From positions 1,054,001 through 1,118,000 of the forward strand of contig NZ_LT607754.1 in assembly GCF_900090285.1 (NCBI RefSeq): 64,000 nucleotides of DNA. Reading direction: 5' to 3'. The notes beneath the pieces are model-generated. The model did not search any database. It was not told the origin of the DNA and worked only from the letters and a program-made list of their open reading frames with translations. The stretch is from Micromonospora inositola (GTDB lineage Bacteria > Actinomycetota > Actinomycetes > Mycobacteriales > Micromonosporaceae). The translations under genes were made by a program, and so were the position numbers. Shown piece by piece: positions 47,501 through 56,031 of this stretch (positions are counted from its first letter, which is position 1; each line of letters opens with the position of its first letter).

Positions 47501-48154
47501 GCGGTGCACCACCACCCGGCGCTCGGAGAGGAACTCCTTGGTGCGGGCGATGGCGGCGGCGGCGCGCATCCGGTCGCTCAGGTCGCTGTCGCCGGCGAGC
47601 TGGGTGCTCGAGTCGCGGATCGCCAGCAGGTCGCTGATCAGGCCCTCGTACTCCCTGATCGCCTGGCTGGTCACCATCTTGCCGTTGATGACCTGACTGC
47701 GGGTGCCGGGCAGGTCGGTGAGGTTCTGGTCGATCCCGTCAAGGAGGTTATCCAGCGTGGCGGGCAGGTCGTTCAGCTTGGCGCGCTGCTGCGAGTACTG
47801 ATCCTTGGCGTGGTCGACCTTCGTGTTCACCTGGTCGTACGCCGCGGTGTACGGCGTCTTGGCCTGGGCGGTGTCGGCACTCAGCAGCAGCACGGCGGCG
47901 GTCCGCTCGTCCTGCAGGGTGTCGATCAGCTCACCCGAGTAGCCGATCAGGTTGGCCAGGTCGCCGGTCCGGTTGGCATTGTTGAGCGTCTGCAGATGGT
48001 CGACCAGACCAGTGGTGCCGACCACGACCGTGGCGATGGTCGGCACGATCATGATCAGACCGAGCTTGGACCAGATCGGCATGTCGCGGAGCCGGCTGGC
48101 CGGCCGGCGCAGACGCGACAGGAAGGAGCCCGCCGTCTTCGGCCGTTTGCTCAC
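44591..48154 (-). CDS. cvnA: Conservon sensor histidine kinase with nitrate/nitrite-sensing-type domain (CvnA)
   Basis: 1187 aa. A first membrane helix (about residues 30-52) precedes an extracytoplasmic NIT-type helical domain (to about 330); a second helix ([23 protein letters not shown]) is followed by HAMP and an ATPase domain with N-box [15 protein letters not shown] and G1 VEDRGIGI. The His-phosphoacceptor region is not the classical type. Residues 700-1187 are Pro-rich and disordered with tandem QPxS repeats and a conserved tail ([36 protein letters not shown]). The start is GTG 48154. First gene of cvnABCD; no CvnE P450 follows. Confidence 0.92.
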   Translation of the reverse strand: MSKRPKTAGSFLSRLRRPASRLRDMPIWSKLGLIMIVPTIATVVVGTTGLVDHLQTLNNANRTGDLANLIGYSGELIDTLQDERTAAVLLLSADTAQAKTPYTAAYDQVNTKVDHAKDQYSQQRAKLNDLPATLDNLLDGIDQNLTDLPGTRSQVINGKMVTSQAIREYEGLISDLLAIRDSSTQLAGDSDLSDRMRAAAAIARTKEFLSERRVVVHRALDLKRLSPSLRQDYIASVTAGGQAQEAFSAIANRSEAEFYQQTVAGGDLREVLSYQGQIASNETGDLSTLSFGPKEWDSAVVGNAKLIRTVESKLDGDVVKQADKLRSDVQRQVFLETGLLLSVLLLAILFAYLVARSMARSLRDLRQGALSVAQYGLPQAVARLRDPQVTGQLTPVQLANQIAEPLPVRSKDEFGQVTEAFNAVHLEAVRTAAEQAALRASVATMFVNLARRSQILVDRLIGHLDRLERGEEDPDRLAELFQLDHLATRMRRNDENLLVLAGADSTRVQREPAALIDVLRAAQSEVEHYTRIEFGVIDRDIEVAAHAVNDLVHLVAELFDNATAFSPPDSQVMVEARRVGDRASLYVEDRGIGISGEQLRDLNERLATPPQVDVAVSRMMGLVVVARLASRHGVKAELRPGADRGTVADVTLPTSVLVPRALSGRGQQPAALPAAAGPAPAFGGPQPVGPAPAFGALAALSNGPATPPAPRPGETGNQVTLGGRPFDPAPRNGSGAPATPGGMRSMPAWSDLTGASGINGSDSFAPRTSNGQPIDPLPQRRNAGDGDPSGTGQQPAIPRQLPSSPETRPYNPPPVSAPPLPPISGVPMSASPVSGHPVSSQPYSGQPYSGQPVSAAPAPGQPFSAPPAQGQPFSAPPAQGRPYSAPPAQGQLPPQAPPTAGAPPAWPPVAAPDRDAATPPVPERLAAALDMTTELPRVQRPEAAPPAAMPPGANRPPAANRPTTPQQAGNRQRYADETMELPIFRELESAWFRTRRPGPEEAAAPAPGAATQQFAKVDAAGRAGRQTPPGTTGNAPMAHTPTAGGAPRDNGTGTNGGVRPGPAEALPNRRPQPPPGGWQTAADDGWRAASAAIEVPVEETTQKGLPKRTPMAQLVPGGVEKPSTSVQRRTPEGVRGLLSAYHRGVQRGRHNPTDSNSTGPEATPGGQQSSQSGSGPVAGSGQKEQQG
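45481..45660 (-). repeat. Tandem 30-bp and 15-bp coding repeats in cvnA
   Basis: Four exact-length 30-bp units (45481-45600; peptide [10 protein letters not shown] and variants) are followed without a gap by four 15-bp units (45601-45660; QPYSG-type pentapeptides). All stay in frame. The 30-bp unit looks like a doubled 15-bp ancestor. They encode a flexible Pro-rich spacer between kinase core and C-terminal tail. Confidence 0.85.
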
Positions 48155-48346
48155 GTCACCGCCCTCGCATCACAGCGTTCGTGCGTCGCCAGGGGCAACG
48201 CCGAGCGACCGACCCGGCGGGTCGGACCTCCGAGATTCCATCACGCCGCCTCGCAAAGAGAAAGCCCAGGTTGTCCCTCGCCGGAGGTGTGATGAGATGT
48301 TGATGCAATTTGCTAGCAATCCGTCTGGCCGGAGTCACTCAAAGTA

Positions 48347-48954
48347 ATGGAAAATCGTCACCGTGTCGTCCTGCTCGCCGGCCCTTCCGGCTCCGGAAAG
48401 TCCTATATAGCGCAGCGAACCGGACTTCCTGTCCTGTGTCTGGACGACTTCTACAAGGACGGCGATGACCCCACGTTGCCGCGTCGAAACGGACAGGTCG
48501 ACTGGGAGTCTCCCGGGTCCTGGGATGCCGAGACGGCGGTGGAAACAATCGCCCGGCTGGCCCGGCACGGCAAGGCCGAAGTGCCGGTTTATGCGATCGG
48601 CGCGGACCGGAGGGTGGCCACTCGGCCATTCGACGTCGCCGGATCGCCACTTTTCGTCGCCGAAGGGATCTTCGCGGCCGAGATCGTCGAGGAGTGCCGC
48701 CGCCGCGGCCTCCTGGCCGGGGCGTACGCGCTGCACCGGCCGCGCGGGGCGACCTTCCTCCGCCGGCTCGCCCGCGACCTGGCCGAGCAGCGCAAGGCGC
48801 CACGGGTGCTGCTGAGCCGCGGGGTGGCCCTGCTCCGCGCCGAGCCGGCCGTGCTGCGCCGGCAGACCGGGTTGGGCGCCGAGGCGGCCCGGCCCGGGAG
48901 GTACTGCGCCGGGTGGCCGCCCTGCTCGCCGGCCACCCGCACCGGCACCCGTGA
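48347..48954 (+). CDS. Uridine kinase-like P-loop protein with apparent frameshift near its 3' end
   Basis: The first 180 codons encode a P-loop kinase of the uridine kinase fold: AGPSGSGKSYIA Walker A, LDDFYKDGDD and the VDWESPGSWD substrate segment. After about 48892 the frame becomes non-native and would run antisense into add up to 49081. The frame one base earlier continues naturally (REVLRRVAALLAGHPHRHP) to TGA 48952-48954, directly abutting add. One missing G in the run near 48892 explains this, so either a real mutation or a sequence error. It would phosphorylate uridine/cytidine; the exact nucleoside is unproven. Start ATG 48347. Confidence 0.75.
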
Positions 48955-50031
48955 TCAGCCGATCAGCTTCCCGTACGCCGGCTTGATCACCTCGTCGATG
49001 ATCTTCAGTCGCTCGTCGAACGGGATGAACGCGCTCTTCATCGCGTTGATGGTGAACCACTGGAGCTCCTTCCAGCCGTAGCCGAAGGCCTCCACCAGCA
49101 GCGCCATCTCCCGAGACATCGAGGTACCACTCATCAGCCGGTTGTCGGTGTTGACCGTCACCCGGAAGCGCAGATCCCGGAGCAGTCCGATCGGGTGCTC
49201 CACGATCGACGGGGCGGCGCCGGTCTGCACGTTCGACGACGGGCACAGCTCCAGCGGGATCCGCTTGTCCCGCACGTACGCGGCCAGCCGGCCGAGCACC
49301 GGCTCCGGGCCCGGGACGATGTCGTCGACGATCCGCACCCCGTGACCGAGCCGGTCGGCGCCGCACCACTGGATCGCCTGCCAGATCGAGGGCAGCCCGA
49401 ACGCCTCGCCGGCGTGGATGGTGAAGTGGAAGTTCTCCCGCTGGAGGTACTCGAAGGCGTCCAGGTGGCGGGTGGGCGGGAAGCCCGCCTCCGCGCCGGC
49501 GATGTCGAAGCCGACCACGCCGGCGTCCCGGTGCCGAACGGCCAGTTCGGCGATCTCCTGGGAGCGGGCGGCGTGCCGCATCGCGGTGAGCAGGGTGCCG
49601 ACCCGGATCGGGGTGCCGGCGTGGGCGGCCTGCGCGCTCCCCTCCACGAACCCGGCGACGACCGCCTCGACCACCTCGTCCAGGGTGAGGTTCTGTTCCA
49701 GGTGCTGCTCCGGGGCGAACCGGACCTCGGCGTAGACGACCCCGTCGGCGGCCAGGTCGAGCGCGCACTCCCGGGCGACCCGGCGCAGCGCGGGCGCGGT
49801 CTGCATCACCGCCACGGTGTGCGCGAACGTCTCCAGGTAGCGCTCCAGCGAACCCGAGTTCGCCGCCTCGGCGAACCAGCGGCCGAGCGCCACCGGGTCG
49901 GTGGTGGGCAGCTCGTGGCCGACCTCGGCGGCCAGCTCGACGATCGTCGCGGGCCGCAGACCGCCGTCCAGGTGATCGTGCAGCAGCGCCTTCGGGACCT
50001 TGACGATGTCCTCGTACCGGATTGCGACCAT
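48955..50031 (-). CDS. add: Adenosine deaminase
   Basis: 358 aa, full length. It deaminates adenosine and deoxyadenosine to inosine. Zinc ligands and catalytic residues are visible: HDHLDG (about residues 18-23), HAGEAFG with the catalytic Glu, GHGVRI and NTDNR. ATG 50031 has TAATGT 6 nt upstream and no ribosome site, so it is probably leaderless. Its stop abuts the convergent uridine kinase gene. Confidence 0.95.
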   Translation of the reverse strand: MVAIRYEDIVKVPKALLHDHLDGGLRPATIVELAAEVGHELPTTDPVALGRWFAEAANSGSLERYLETFAHTVAVMQTAPALRRVARECALDLAADGVVYAEVRFAPEQHLEQNLTLDEVVEAVVAGFVEGSAQAAHAGTPIRVGTLLTAMRHAARSQEIAELAVRHRDAGVVGFDIAGAEAGFPPTRHLDAFEYLQRENFHFTIHAGEAFGLPSIWQAIQWCGADRLGHGVRIVDDIVPGPEPVLGRLAAYVRDKRIPLELCPSSNVQTGAAPSIVEHPIGLLRDLRFRVTVNTDNRLMSGTSMSREMALLVEAFGYGWKELQWFTINAMKSAFIPFDERLKIIDEVIKPAYGKLIG

Positions 50032-50086
50032 GCTCAGACATTAGTCATCGGTGCCCGCGGGACGAGACCGGACCGGGCCGGGCGGG

Positions 50087-50500
50087 TCAGGGGCGCCAGC
50101 CGTACACCCGCTCCACCGCGAGGCGGACCACCAGCCGGCCGTCGGCCACTATCGCCGCCCGGTACTCCGCCCAGTCGGGGTGCTCGCCGCGGATCCGCCG
50201 GTAGACCTCGACCAGCTCCTCGACGGTGGCGTCGTCGGCCGCCGCGGCCGGCGGGGTGAGCGTCACCGTCCCCTCGGCCACCGCGTACGCCCCGCCGTCG
50301 GCGGTCGTCACGTGGAAGCTGGCCCGGGGGTCGCGGCGCAGGTTGCGGACCTTGGCCCGGTCGCCGGTGGTGGAGCAGCGGATCAGCCCCGGCTCGGCGA
50401 GGTAGTCGACGTTCGACAGCTGCGGCCGGCCGTCCCGACGCAGGGTGACCACCACCCCGCGCCCCCGCTCGCCGAACAGCTCCCACAGCCGGGCGCTCAC
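50087..50500 (-). CDS. PPOX-class F420-dependent oxidoreductase
   Basis: 137 aa with the split beta-barrel of the PNPOx/F420-binding family: GRGVVVTLRRDGRPQLSNVDYLAE, KVRNLRRDPRASFHV and the VDRLVVRLAVERVYGWRP-type end. Members reduce diverse substrates with F420H2 or bind FMN; F420 is favoured by the actinobacterial setting. GTG 50500 overlaps the stop of the FMN reductase gene (GTGA), so it is the last gene of a coupled three-gene operon. Confidence 0.82.
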   Translation of the reverse strand: MSARLWELFGERGRGVVVTLRRDGRPQLSNVDYLAEPGLIRCSTTGDRAKVRNLRRDPRASFHVTTADGGAYAVAEGTVTLTPPAAAADDATVEELVEVYRRIRGEHPDWAEYRAAIVADGRLVVRLAVERVYGWRP

Positions 50501-51066
50501 GCCGCCACCCGCAGCGGCGCGAGGGCGGCGGCCAGCCGGGCCAACTGGTCGAGCATCAGGTCGGCGGCCTCGTCGCGCCCCGGGTCGGGCCGCAGCTCGC
50601 CGCCGGAGTCCAGCGCCTGCCGCAGGAAGACGGTCACCGCCTCGTTGACCGGCACCATGTTCAGCGTGGTCACCACCTGCTTGATCATCTGCACGGCGCG
50701 CAGCCCGCCGGAGGTCATGCCGTAGCTGACGAAGCCGACCGGCTTGTGCCGCCACTCTTGGTAGAGGTAGTCGATCGCGTTCTTCAGCGGCGCGCTGAAG
50801 CCGTAGTTGTACTCCGGCATCACGAGGACGAAGGCGTCCGCCGCGGCGGTCGTCGCGCTCCACTCCAGGGTGTGCCGGTGCAGGTAGTTCCCCTCCGAGG
50901 GGTGGTGCGGCTCGTCGTGGAAGGGCAGCCCGAGCTCGGCGAGGTCGACCAGGCGTACGTCGTCGAAGCCGCCGTGCCGGACGGCGGCCGCGGTGAACCA
51001 GTCACCGATCCGCCGGCCCACCCGGCCGGGGCGGGTGCTGGCGACGATCACGTTCAGGCGGGACAT
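50497..51066 (-). CDS. NADPH-dependent FMN reductase / NAD(P)H oxidoreductase
   Basis: 189 aa flavodoxin-like fold: VIVASTRPGRVGRRIGDWF phosphate-binding start, FVLVMPEYNYGFSAPLKNAIDYLY (the PEYN motif) and FVSYGMTSGGLRAVQ. It likely reduces FMN, quinones or xenobiotics. It overlaps the upstream membrane protein gene by 13 bp and the downstream PPOX gene by 4 bp, forming one operon under the MarR operators at 51678-51718. Confidence 0.88.
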   Translation of the reverse strand: MSRLNVIVASTRPGRVGRRIGDWFTAAAVRHGGFDDVRLVDLAELGLPFHDEPHHPSEGNYLHRHTLEWSATTAAADAFVLVMPEYNYGFSAPLKNAIDYLYQEWRHKPVGFVSYGMTSGGLRAVQMIKQVVTTLNMVPVNEAVTVFLRQALDSGGELRPDPGRDEAADLMLDQLARLAAALAPLRVAA

Positions 51067-51683
51067 GGCGGGGTCACTCCTGTCGGGGCGGGTCGGCCGG
51101 GGGCCGGCACGGCGAGTCGGGGGATGAGGAACTGGGCGAGCGGTCCGATGCTCAGCGCGTAGAGCACGGTGCCGACGCCGACGGTGCCGCCGAGCAGCCA
51201 GCCGACGGCGAGCACGCTCAGCTCGATCAGGGTGCGGACGCGGCCGATCGGCAGGCCGCGGGCGGCCAGGCCGGTCATCAGCCCGTCGCGGGGGCCGGGG
51301 CCGAGCCGGGCGCCGAGGTAGAGGGCGGTGGCGACCCCGTTGAGCAGGACGCCGAGGAGCAGCAGGCCGACCCGGACCGGGAGCGCGTGCACCGGCGGGA
51401 GCACCGCCAGCACCGCGTCGAGCGCCACCCCGACCAGCGCGACGTTGACCACGGTGCCCACGCCGGGGCGCTGGCGCAGCGGCAGCCAGAGCAGCAGGAC
51501 CACCAGCGCCACGCCGTTGACCACCCAGCCCAGCGGCAGGCCGGACCGGGTGGCCAGGCCCTGGTGCAGCACGTCCCAGGACGACAGGCCGAGGTCCGCG
51601 CGGACCATCAGCGCGATGCTGGCGCCGAAGAGGGCCAGGCCGAGCAGGAGGCGGACCAGCCGTACGGGCAATCTGGTTGACAT
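51054..51683 (-). CDS. YczE/YitT-type membrane protein
   Basis: About 209 aa with five to six membrane helices; ALMVRADLGLSSWDVLHQGLA and GARLGPGPRDGLMTGL are typical of the YczE group. The ATG at 51683 lies 7 nt after a good -10 and inside a MarR-type palindrome, so the gene is leaderless. The longer frame to 51743 would cross its own promoter and the divergent MarR start. Transport or secretion-helper functions are proposed for relatives; the role is unknown. Confidence 0.8.
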   Translation of the reverse strand: MSTRLPVRLVRLLLGLALFGASIALMVRADLGLSSWDVLHQGLATRSGLPLGWVVNGVALVVLLLWLPLRQRPGVGTVVNVALVGVALDAVLAVLPPVHALPVRVGLLLLGVLLNGVATALYLGARLGPGPRDGLMTGLAARGLPIGRVRTLIELSVLAVGWLLGGTVGVGTVLYALSIGPLAQFLIPRLAVPAPGRPAPTGVTPPCPA

Positions 51684-51718
51684 GTCATCGACCGTAGGAT
51701 GGTTTCGATGACATGTCA
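51678..51718. promoter_or_regulatory. Two identical MarR-type palindromes over the yczE-type promoter
   Basis: TGACATGTCA occurs at 51678-51687 and 51709-51718, 31 bp apart (about three helical turns). On the minus strand, TTGACA (51719-51714), 17 bp and TACGGT (51696-51691) form a near-consensus promoter, with the ATG at 51683. One palindrome covers the -35 and the other the start codon, so a bound repressor would block initiation fully. Confidence 0.75.
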
Positions 51719-51741
51719 ACAACTGGGCTAGGATAGTCGGC

Positions 51742-52230
51742 ATGGATGCCCCACGGTGGCTGGACGAGCGGGAGGAGCGGGCCTGGCGCGGCTACCGCCG
51801 GATGCGCCGCCTGCTCGACCTGGAGCTGGCCCGCGAGCTGACCCAGGACGCCGGGCTCTCCGAGCCGGACTACGACGTCCTCTCCGACCTGTCCGAGACG
51901 CCCGACCAGCGGCTGCGCCTCAGCGAGCTGGCCGACCGGATGCTCTGGTCCCGCAGCCGGCTCTCCCACCATCTGACCCGGATGCAGCAGCGCGGCCTCG
52001 TCACCCGCGAGGAGTGCGCGTCCGACGGCCGCGGCTCGGTGGTCGCGCTGACCCCCGCCGGCCGGCGGGCCATCGAGGCGGCGGCCCCCGGACACGTGGC
52101 CGCCGTCCGGCGACACCTGATCGACCTGCTCACCCCCGACGAGGTCGAGGCGCTCGGCGCGCTGACCCACCGGGTGGTGGACCACCTCGCCGGGCACGCC
52201 ACCCCGACCACCAGCCCGCCGGAGGCCTGA
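51742..52230 (+). CDS. MarR family transcriptional regulator
   Basis: 162 aa with the MarR winged helix (LRLSELADRMLWSRSRLSHHLTRMQQRGLVTREEC; GRGSVVALTPAGRRAI). ATG 51742 has TAGGAT 7 nt upstream (51729-51734), again leaderless. It diverges from the membrane protein/FMN reductase/PPOX operon across two identical palindromes and is followed after 1 nt by an rRNA methyltransferase gene. It likely represses both directions in response to a redox-active or drug-like compound. Confidence 0.9.
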   Translation: MDAPRWLDEREERAWRGYRRMRRLLDLELARELTQDAGLSEPDYDVLSDLSETPDQRLRLSELADRMLWSRSRLSHHLTRMQQRGLVTREECASDGRGSVVALTPAGRRAIEAAAPGHVAAVRRHLIDLLTPDEVEALGALTHRVVDHLAGHATPTTSPPEA

Positions 52231-52231
52231 C

Positions 52232-53098
52232 GTGGACGAACGCATCCTCGACCGGCTGCGCTGCCCGGTCTGCGGCGATCCCCTGGCGGAGGTCACCGCG
52301 GGCACCGCCCGCGCGCTGCGCTGCCCGCGCCGGCACAGCTTCGACCTCGCCCGGCAGGGGTACGTCAACCTGCTCGCCGGTCGTGCCCCGCACGCCGGGG
52401 ACAGCGCCGAGATGATCGCCGCCCGCGCCGACTTCCTCGCCGCCGGCCACTACGACACCATCGCCGCCGCCCTCGCCACCACGGCCACCGAGATCGCGTA
52501 CGGCGACCGGACGGGCAGGACGGCGTACCCCCTGGTGGTGGATGCCGGCGCGGGGACCGGACGCTACCTCGCGGCGGTGCTGGCGGCGCTGCCGGACGCC
52601 GTCGGCCTGGCCCTGGACGTCTCCAAGCCGGCGCTGCGCCGCGCGGCCCGGGCCCACCCGCGGGCGGCGGCGGCGCTCGCCGACACCTGGCAGCGGCTGC
52701 CGCTGGCCGACGCCTCCACCACCGTGCTGCTGAACGTCTTCGCCCCGCGCAACGGCGCGGAGTTCCACCGGGTGCTCGACCCGGCGGGCGCGCTGCTGGT
52801 GGTCACCCCGGCCGAGGAGCACCTGGTCGAGCTCGTCGACGCCCTGGACCTGCTGAAGGTGGACCCGGCCAAGGCGGACCGGGTCGCCGGCAGCCTGGCC
52901 GGGCACTTCACCGAGGCGTCGACCGAGGTGCGCCGGGCCCGGCTCGCGCTCACCCGCACGGAGGTGGCCACCCTGGTCGGAATGGGCCCGAGCGCCTGGC
53001 ACACCGACCCGGCCCGGCTCGCCGAGCGGATCGCCGCCCTGCCCGAGCCGGTGCCGGTGACGCTCGCTGTCCGGCTGGGCGTGCACCGGCCGCGCTGA
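52232..53098 (+). CDS. RlmA-type 23S rRNA (guanine-N1) methyltransferase
   Basis: 288 aa. The N-terminal zinc finger (CPVCGDPL..CPRRHSFDLARQGYVNLL) is the RlmA hallmark. The SAM-binding motif I is VVDAGAGTGRYLAAVL, and NVFAPRNGAEFHRVL is the conserved catalytic region. Family members methylate G745 (RlmAI) or G748 (RlmAII/TlrB, tylosin resistance); I cannot tell which. GTG 52232 is 1 nt after the MarR stop, so the pair is one operon and drug-inducible expression is plausible. Confidence 0.85.
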   Translation: MDERILDRLRCPVCGDPLAEVTAGTARALRCPRRHSFDLARQGYVNLLAGRAPHAGDSAEMIAARADFLAAGHYDTIAAALATTATEIAYGDRTGRTAYPLVVDAGAGTGRYLAAVLAALPDAVGLALDVSKPALRRAARAHPRAAAALADTWQRLPLADASTTVLLNVFAPRNGAEFHRVLDPAGALLVVTPAEEHLVELVDALDLLKVDPAKADRVAGSLAGHFTEASTEVRRARLALTRTEVATLVGMGPSAWHTDPARLAERIAALPEPVPVTLAVRLGVHRPR

Positions 53099-53103
53099 CC
53101 TGG

Positions 53104-53784
53104 TCAGGTGGAGAGGTCGACCTCTTCCCAGCCGGGCGGCTCGTCGTGGTACGGGCCGCGGAGCATCACCGCCCACTCCAGCGCCCACCGGCGCTGCCCG
53201 ATCGCGTTCCCGTCGACCAGCCCGGGCAGCGGTCGGCCGGCCCGCTCCGTCTCCAGGTACGCCCAGTCCAGGCAGTAGTGCAGGTCGAGCAGGGCCGCCG
53301 CGTCGGCGGGATGCTGCGGAGCGGCCAGGATCCGGGACCGCCACTGGGCGAAGGTCTCCCCACCGCCGACGTGCGGCATCCGCTCCACCAGCCGCTCGTC
53401 CACCGGCACCGTCGGGTCGAGCACCTTGGTCAGCCCGAGCACCCAGGCCAGCGAGAAGAGCGCGTCGTGATGCAGCACGAACGACCGGTGGTCGCCCTTG
53501 CCGCCCATCACGAACTGCCACTCCGGCGGCGTCACCATGTCCACCAGGTGCGAGCCGAGCAGCCAGCTCATCGCCGCCTGCGGGGGCATCCCGAAGCACC
53601 TGGCCAGGATCAGGTGCAGCACCGCGATCCGGGCCTCGATCTCGACGGTGGGTCGCAGCTCGATCTCGTCGCCCGGCTCCCACACCAGCGGGAACTGGGA
53701 CGGCGGAAGTGGCAGGCCCAGCCGGGACAGCTCGTCGAGGCTCGCCTCACGGACGGCCCGGGGATCGGGGGCGGGTACGCGCAC
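53104..53784 (-). CDS. DUF4272 family protein
   Basis: 226 aa matching the DUF4272 pattern: EIEARIAVLHLILARCFGMP, ALFSLAWVLGLT, DLHYCLDWAYLETERAG and VDGNAIGQRRWALEWAV. Soluble, no signal or membrane helix. GTG 53784 has AGGGA upstream. It is convergent with the methyltransferase gene, with 5 bp between the stops. Function unknown. Confidence 0.78.
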   Translation of the reverse strand: MRVPAPDPRAVREASLDELSRLGLPLPPSQFPLVWEPGDEIELRPTVEIEARIAVLHLILARCFGMPPQAAMSWLLGSHLVDMVTPPEWQFVMGGKGDHRSFVLHHDALFSLAWVLGLTKVLDPTVPVDERLVERMPHVGGGETFAQWRSRILAAPQHPADAAALLDLHYCLDWAYLETERAGRPLPGLVDGNAIGQRRWALEWAVMLRGPYHDEPPGWEEVDLST

Positions 53785-53895
53785 GGCTCAGGTCCCTGTC
53801 TGCTCGCATCGGCTCATCGCCGGTCTGTCCCCCCTGGGCAGGGAGGATAGCGGCTCCCGATGATCAGCACCACGGCACCTCATGACCGGAATTGA

Positions 53896-55176
53896 TCAGC
53901 TGATGCGCTCGATGACCAGCGGCGTCGCCGCCGGCGCGTCCGGCGCGATCCGGACCGCGCGCTCCGCCTCGGCCAGCGCCGCCGGGATCCGCTCCGCGTG
54001 CTCGGCCCGCAGCTCGTAGAGGGGGTCGCCGACGCGTACCGGGTCACCGGGGCGCTTGTGCAGGACCACCCCGGCCGGGATGCTCACCGGGTCCTCCTTG
54101 CGGGCCCGCCCGGCGCCGAGCCGCCACGCGGCCACCCCGATGGCGTACGCGTCGACGGAGGCGACGAAGCCGTCCTCGGCGGCCCGGACCACCTCGACCT
54201 CGTTGGCGCTCGGCATCGGAGCGTCCGGGTCGCCGCCCTGCGCCCGGATCATCGTCCGCCAGACGTCCATCGCGCGGCCGTCGCGCAGCGCCGCCTCCGG
54301 GTCGGCGTCCGGCAGGCCGGCCGCGGCCAGCATCTCCCGGGCCAGGGCCAGGGTCAGCTCCACCACGTCCGCCGGACCACCGCCGGCCAGCACCTCGACC
54401 GACTCGGTCACCTCGACCGCGTTGCCGACGGTCAGGCCGAGCGGGGTGGACATGTCGGTGAGCAGGGCGACCGTCTTCACGCCCTGCGCGCCGCCCAGCT
54501 CCACCATGGTCCGGGCCAGCTCGCGGGCGTCGTCCACGGACTTCATGAACGCGCCCGAGCCGACCTTCACGTCGAGCACCAGCGCGCCGGTGCCCTCGGC
54601 GATCTTCTTGCTCATGATCGAGCTGGCGATCAGCGGGATCGCCTCGACGGTGCCGGTGACGTCGCGCAGCGCGTACAGCTTGCGGTCCGCCGGGGCCAGC
54701 CCCTCGCCGGCGGCGCAGATCACCGCGCCGACGTCGCGGAGCTGCGCGATGAACTCGTCGTTGGTCAGCGCGGCCCGCCAGCCGGGGATCGACTCCAGCT
54801 TGTCCAGGGTGCCGCCGGTGTGGCCCAGCCCGCGCCCGGACAGCTGCGGCACCGCGCCGCCGCAGGCGGCGACCAGCGGGGTGAGCGGCAGGGTGATCTT
54901 GTCACCGACGCCGCCGGTGGAGTGCTTGTCCGCGGTCGGCCGGGACACCGAGGAGAGGTCCAGCCGCTCCCCGCTGGCGATCATCGCGGCGGTCCACCGG
55001 GCGATCTCCGGCGCGGTCATGCCGCGCAGCAGGATCGCCATGGCCAGCGCCGACATCTGCTCGTCGGCCACCAGTCCCTTGGTGTACGCGTCGACCACCC
55101 AGTCGATCTGCCCGTCGCTCAGCACCCCCCCGTCCCGCTTGGCCCGGATGACATCGACTGCTGTAAAAGCACTCAT
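53896..55176 (-). CDS. deoA: Thymidine phosphorylase
   Basis: 426 aa. Phosphorolyses thymidine and deoxyuridine to base and deoxyribose 1-phosphate. The family signature SGRGLGHTGGTLDKLESIPG is intact, as are the phosphate/Lys region KHSTGGVGDK and the C-terminal domain. ATG 55176 (MSAFTAVDVIRAKRDGG) has AGGGAAGA upstream; earlier in-frame starts are not family-like. It is the last gene of the nucleoside operon, separated from cdd by a strong hairpin. Confidence 0.93.
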   Translation of the reverse strand: MSAFTAVDVIRAKRDGGVLSDGQIDWVVDAYTKGLVADEQMSALAMAILLRGMTAPEIARWTAAMIASGERLDLSSVSRPTADKHSTGGVGDKITLPLTPLVAACGGAVPQLSGRGLGHTGGTLDKLESIPGWRAALTNDEFIAQLRDVGAVICAAGEGLAPADRKLYALRDVTGTVEAIPLIASSIMSKKIAEGTGALVLDVKVGSGAFMKSVDDARELARTMVELGGAQGVKTVALLTDMSTPLGLTVGNAVEVTESVEVLAGGGPADVVELTLALAREMLAAAGLPDADPEAALRDGRAMDVWRTMIRAQGGDPDAPMPSANEVEVVRAAEDGFVASVDAYAIGVAAWRLGAGRARKEDPVSIPAGVVLHKRPGDPVRVGDPLYELRAEHAERIPAALAEAERAVRIAPDAPAATPLVIERIS

Positions 55177-55239
55177 TAGATGATCTTCCCTCGTCGTCAT
55201 TGCGGATACCGACCCGCGGCCCGCTACCACCGAGGGATT

Positions 55240-55301
55240 GGGCCCACCGCGCCCGGCGGAGGGATCAAGCCTGACCGCCCGGAGCCGGGCACGGTGGGCC
55301 C
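55240..55301 (-). terminator. 18-bp stem (one mismatch) between cdd and deoA
   Basis: Arms 55240-55257 and 55284-55301 pair over 18 positions with one C-A mismatch and a 26-nt loop, starting 12 nt past the cdd stop. It may terminate or attenuate transcription before deoA, or stabilise the upstream mRNA. Confidence 0.6.
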
Positions 55302-55313
55302 GATCCCCAAAGC

Positions 55314-56018
55314 TCAGCCACCCCAGCGGATCGGTATCTCCATCGGCGGCTCACCCTCACCGGCCCAGAAGATCGCGCCCGAAGCGTCCACCACCACCAC
55401 CCGCGGCGTACGGGCCAGCCCCCAGGTGACCGCCTCCGCCGGATCGTCCCAGCTCGGCCCCTCCTCCAGCACGCCGGTCTCGGCGCCCTCGGTGTCCCCG
55501 GCGGACCGCTCCCAGTACGCCGTCCAGACCTGCTGCCCGGCGGAGAGGTCCGGGTGGACGAAGACGCTGCCCCGCCCCCGCCAGGCGGCCAGCCGCTCCG
55601 GCACCACCGGCAGCGGGGTCTCGCCGACGACGGACTCCAGGTCCTCCACGCCGAAGGCGTGTGGCAGCAGCTCGGCCATCCGCAGCGGCCGGCCCTTCGT
55701 CTCGACCAGGCACTCCGGGCCGCCGTTCTCCCACAGCAGCTGCCGGCACCGGCCGCAGGGCATCAGCGGCTCACCGTTGGCGTCGACGCAGGACATGGCG
55801 ACCAGCCGGCCACCGCCGGTGGCGTGCAGCGAGGTGACCACCCCGCACTCGGCGCAGAGGGTGACGCCGTACGCGGCGTTCTCCACGTTGCAGCCGACCA
55901 CCACCCGGCCGTCGTCGACCAGGGCGGCCGCCCCGACGGGGAACTTCGAGTACGGCGCGTACGCGTGCCGCATCGCCTCCGTGGCCGCGGCCCGCAGCCG
56001 CTCCCAGTCGATCTCCAC
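55314..56018 (-). CDS. cdd: Cytidine deaminase with extra C-terminal domain
   Basis: 234 aa; ordinary Cdd is about 130. Residues 1-125 are a complete deaminase: CNVENAAYGVTLCAECGVV with the catalytic Glu and zinc Cys, and PCGRCRQLLWE with the other two Cys. Residues 130-234 are an added domain (WRGRGSVFVHPDLSAGQQ; EGPSWDDPAEAVTWGLARTPRVVVVDASGAIFWAGEGE) that I do not recognise. GTG 56018 starts 13 nt after the second permease gene, so it belongs to the transporter operon and would act on imported (deoxy)cytidine. Confidence 0.9.
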   Translation of the reverse strand: MEIDWERLRAAATEAMRHAYAPYSKFPVGAAALVDDGRVVVGCNVENAAYGVTLCAECGVVTSLHATGGGRLVAMSCVDANGEPLMPCGRCRQLLWENGGPECLVETKGRPLRMAELLPHAFGVEDLESVVGETPLPVVPERLAAWRGRGSVFVHPDLSAGQQVWTAYWERSAGDTEGAETGVLEEGPSWDDPAEAVTWGLARTPRVVVVDASGAIFWAGEGEPPMEIPIRWGG

Positions 56019-56031
56019 GTGCTTACCCCCG

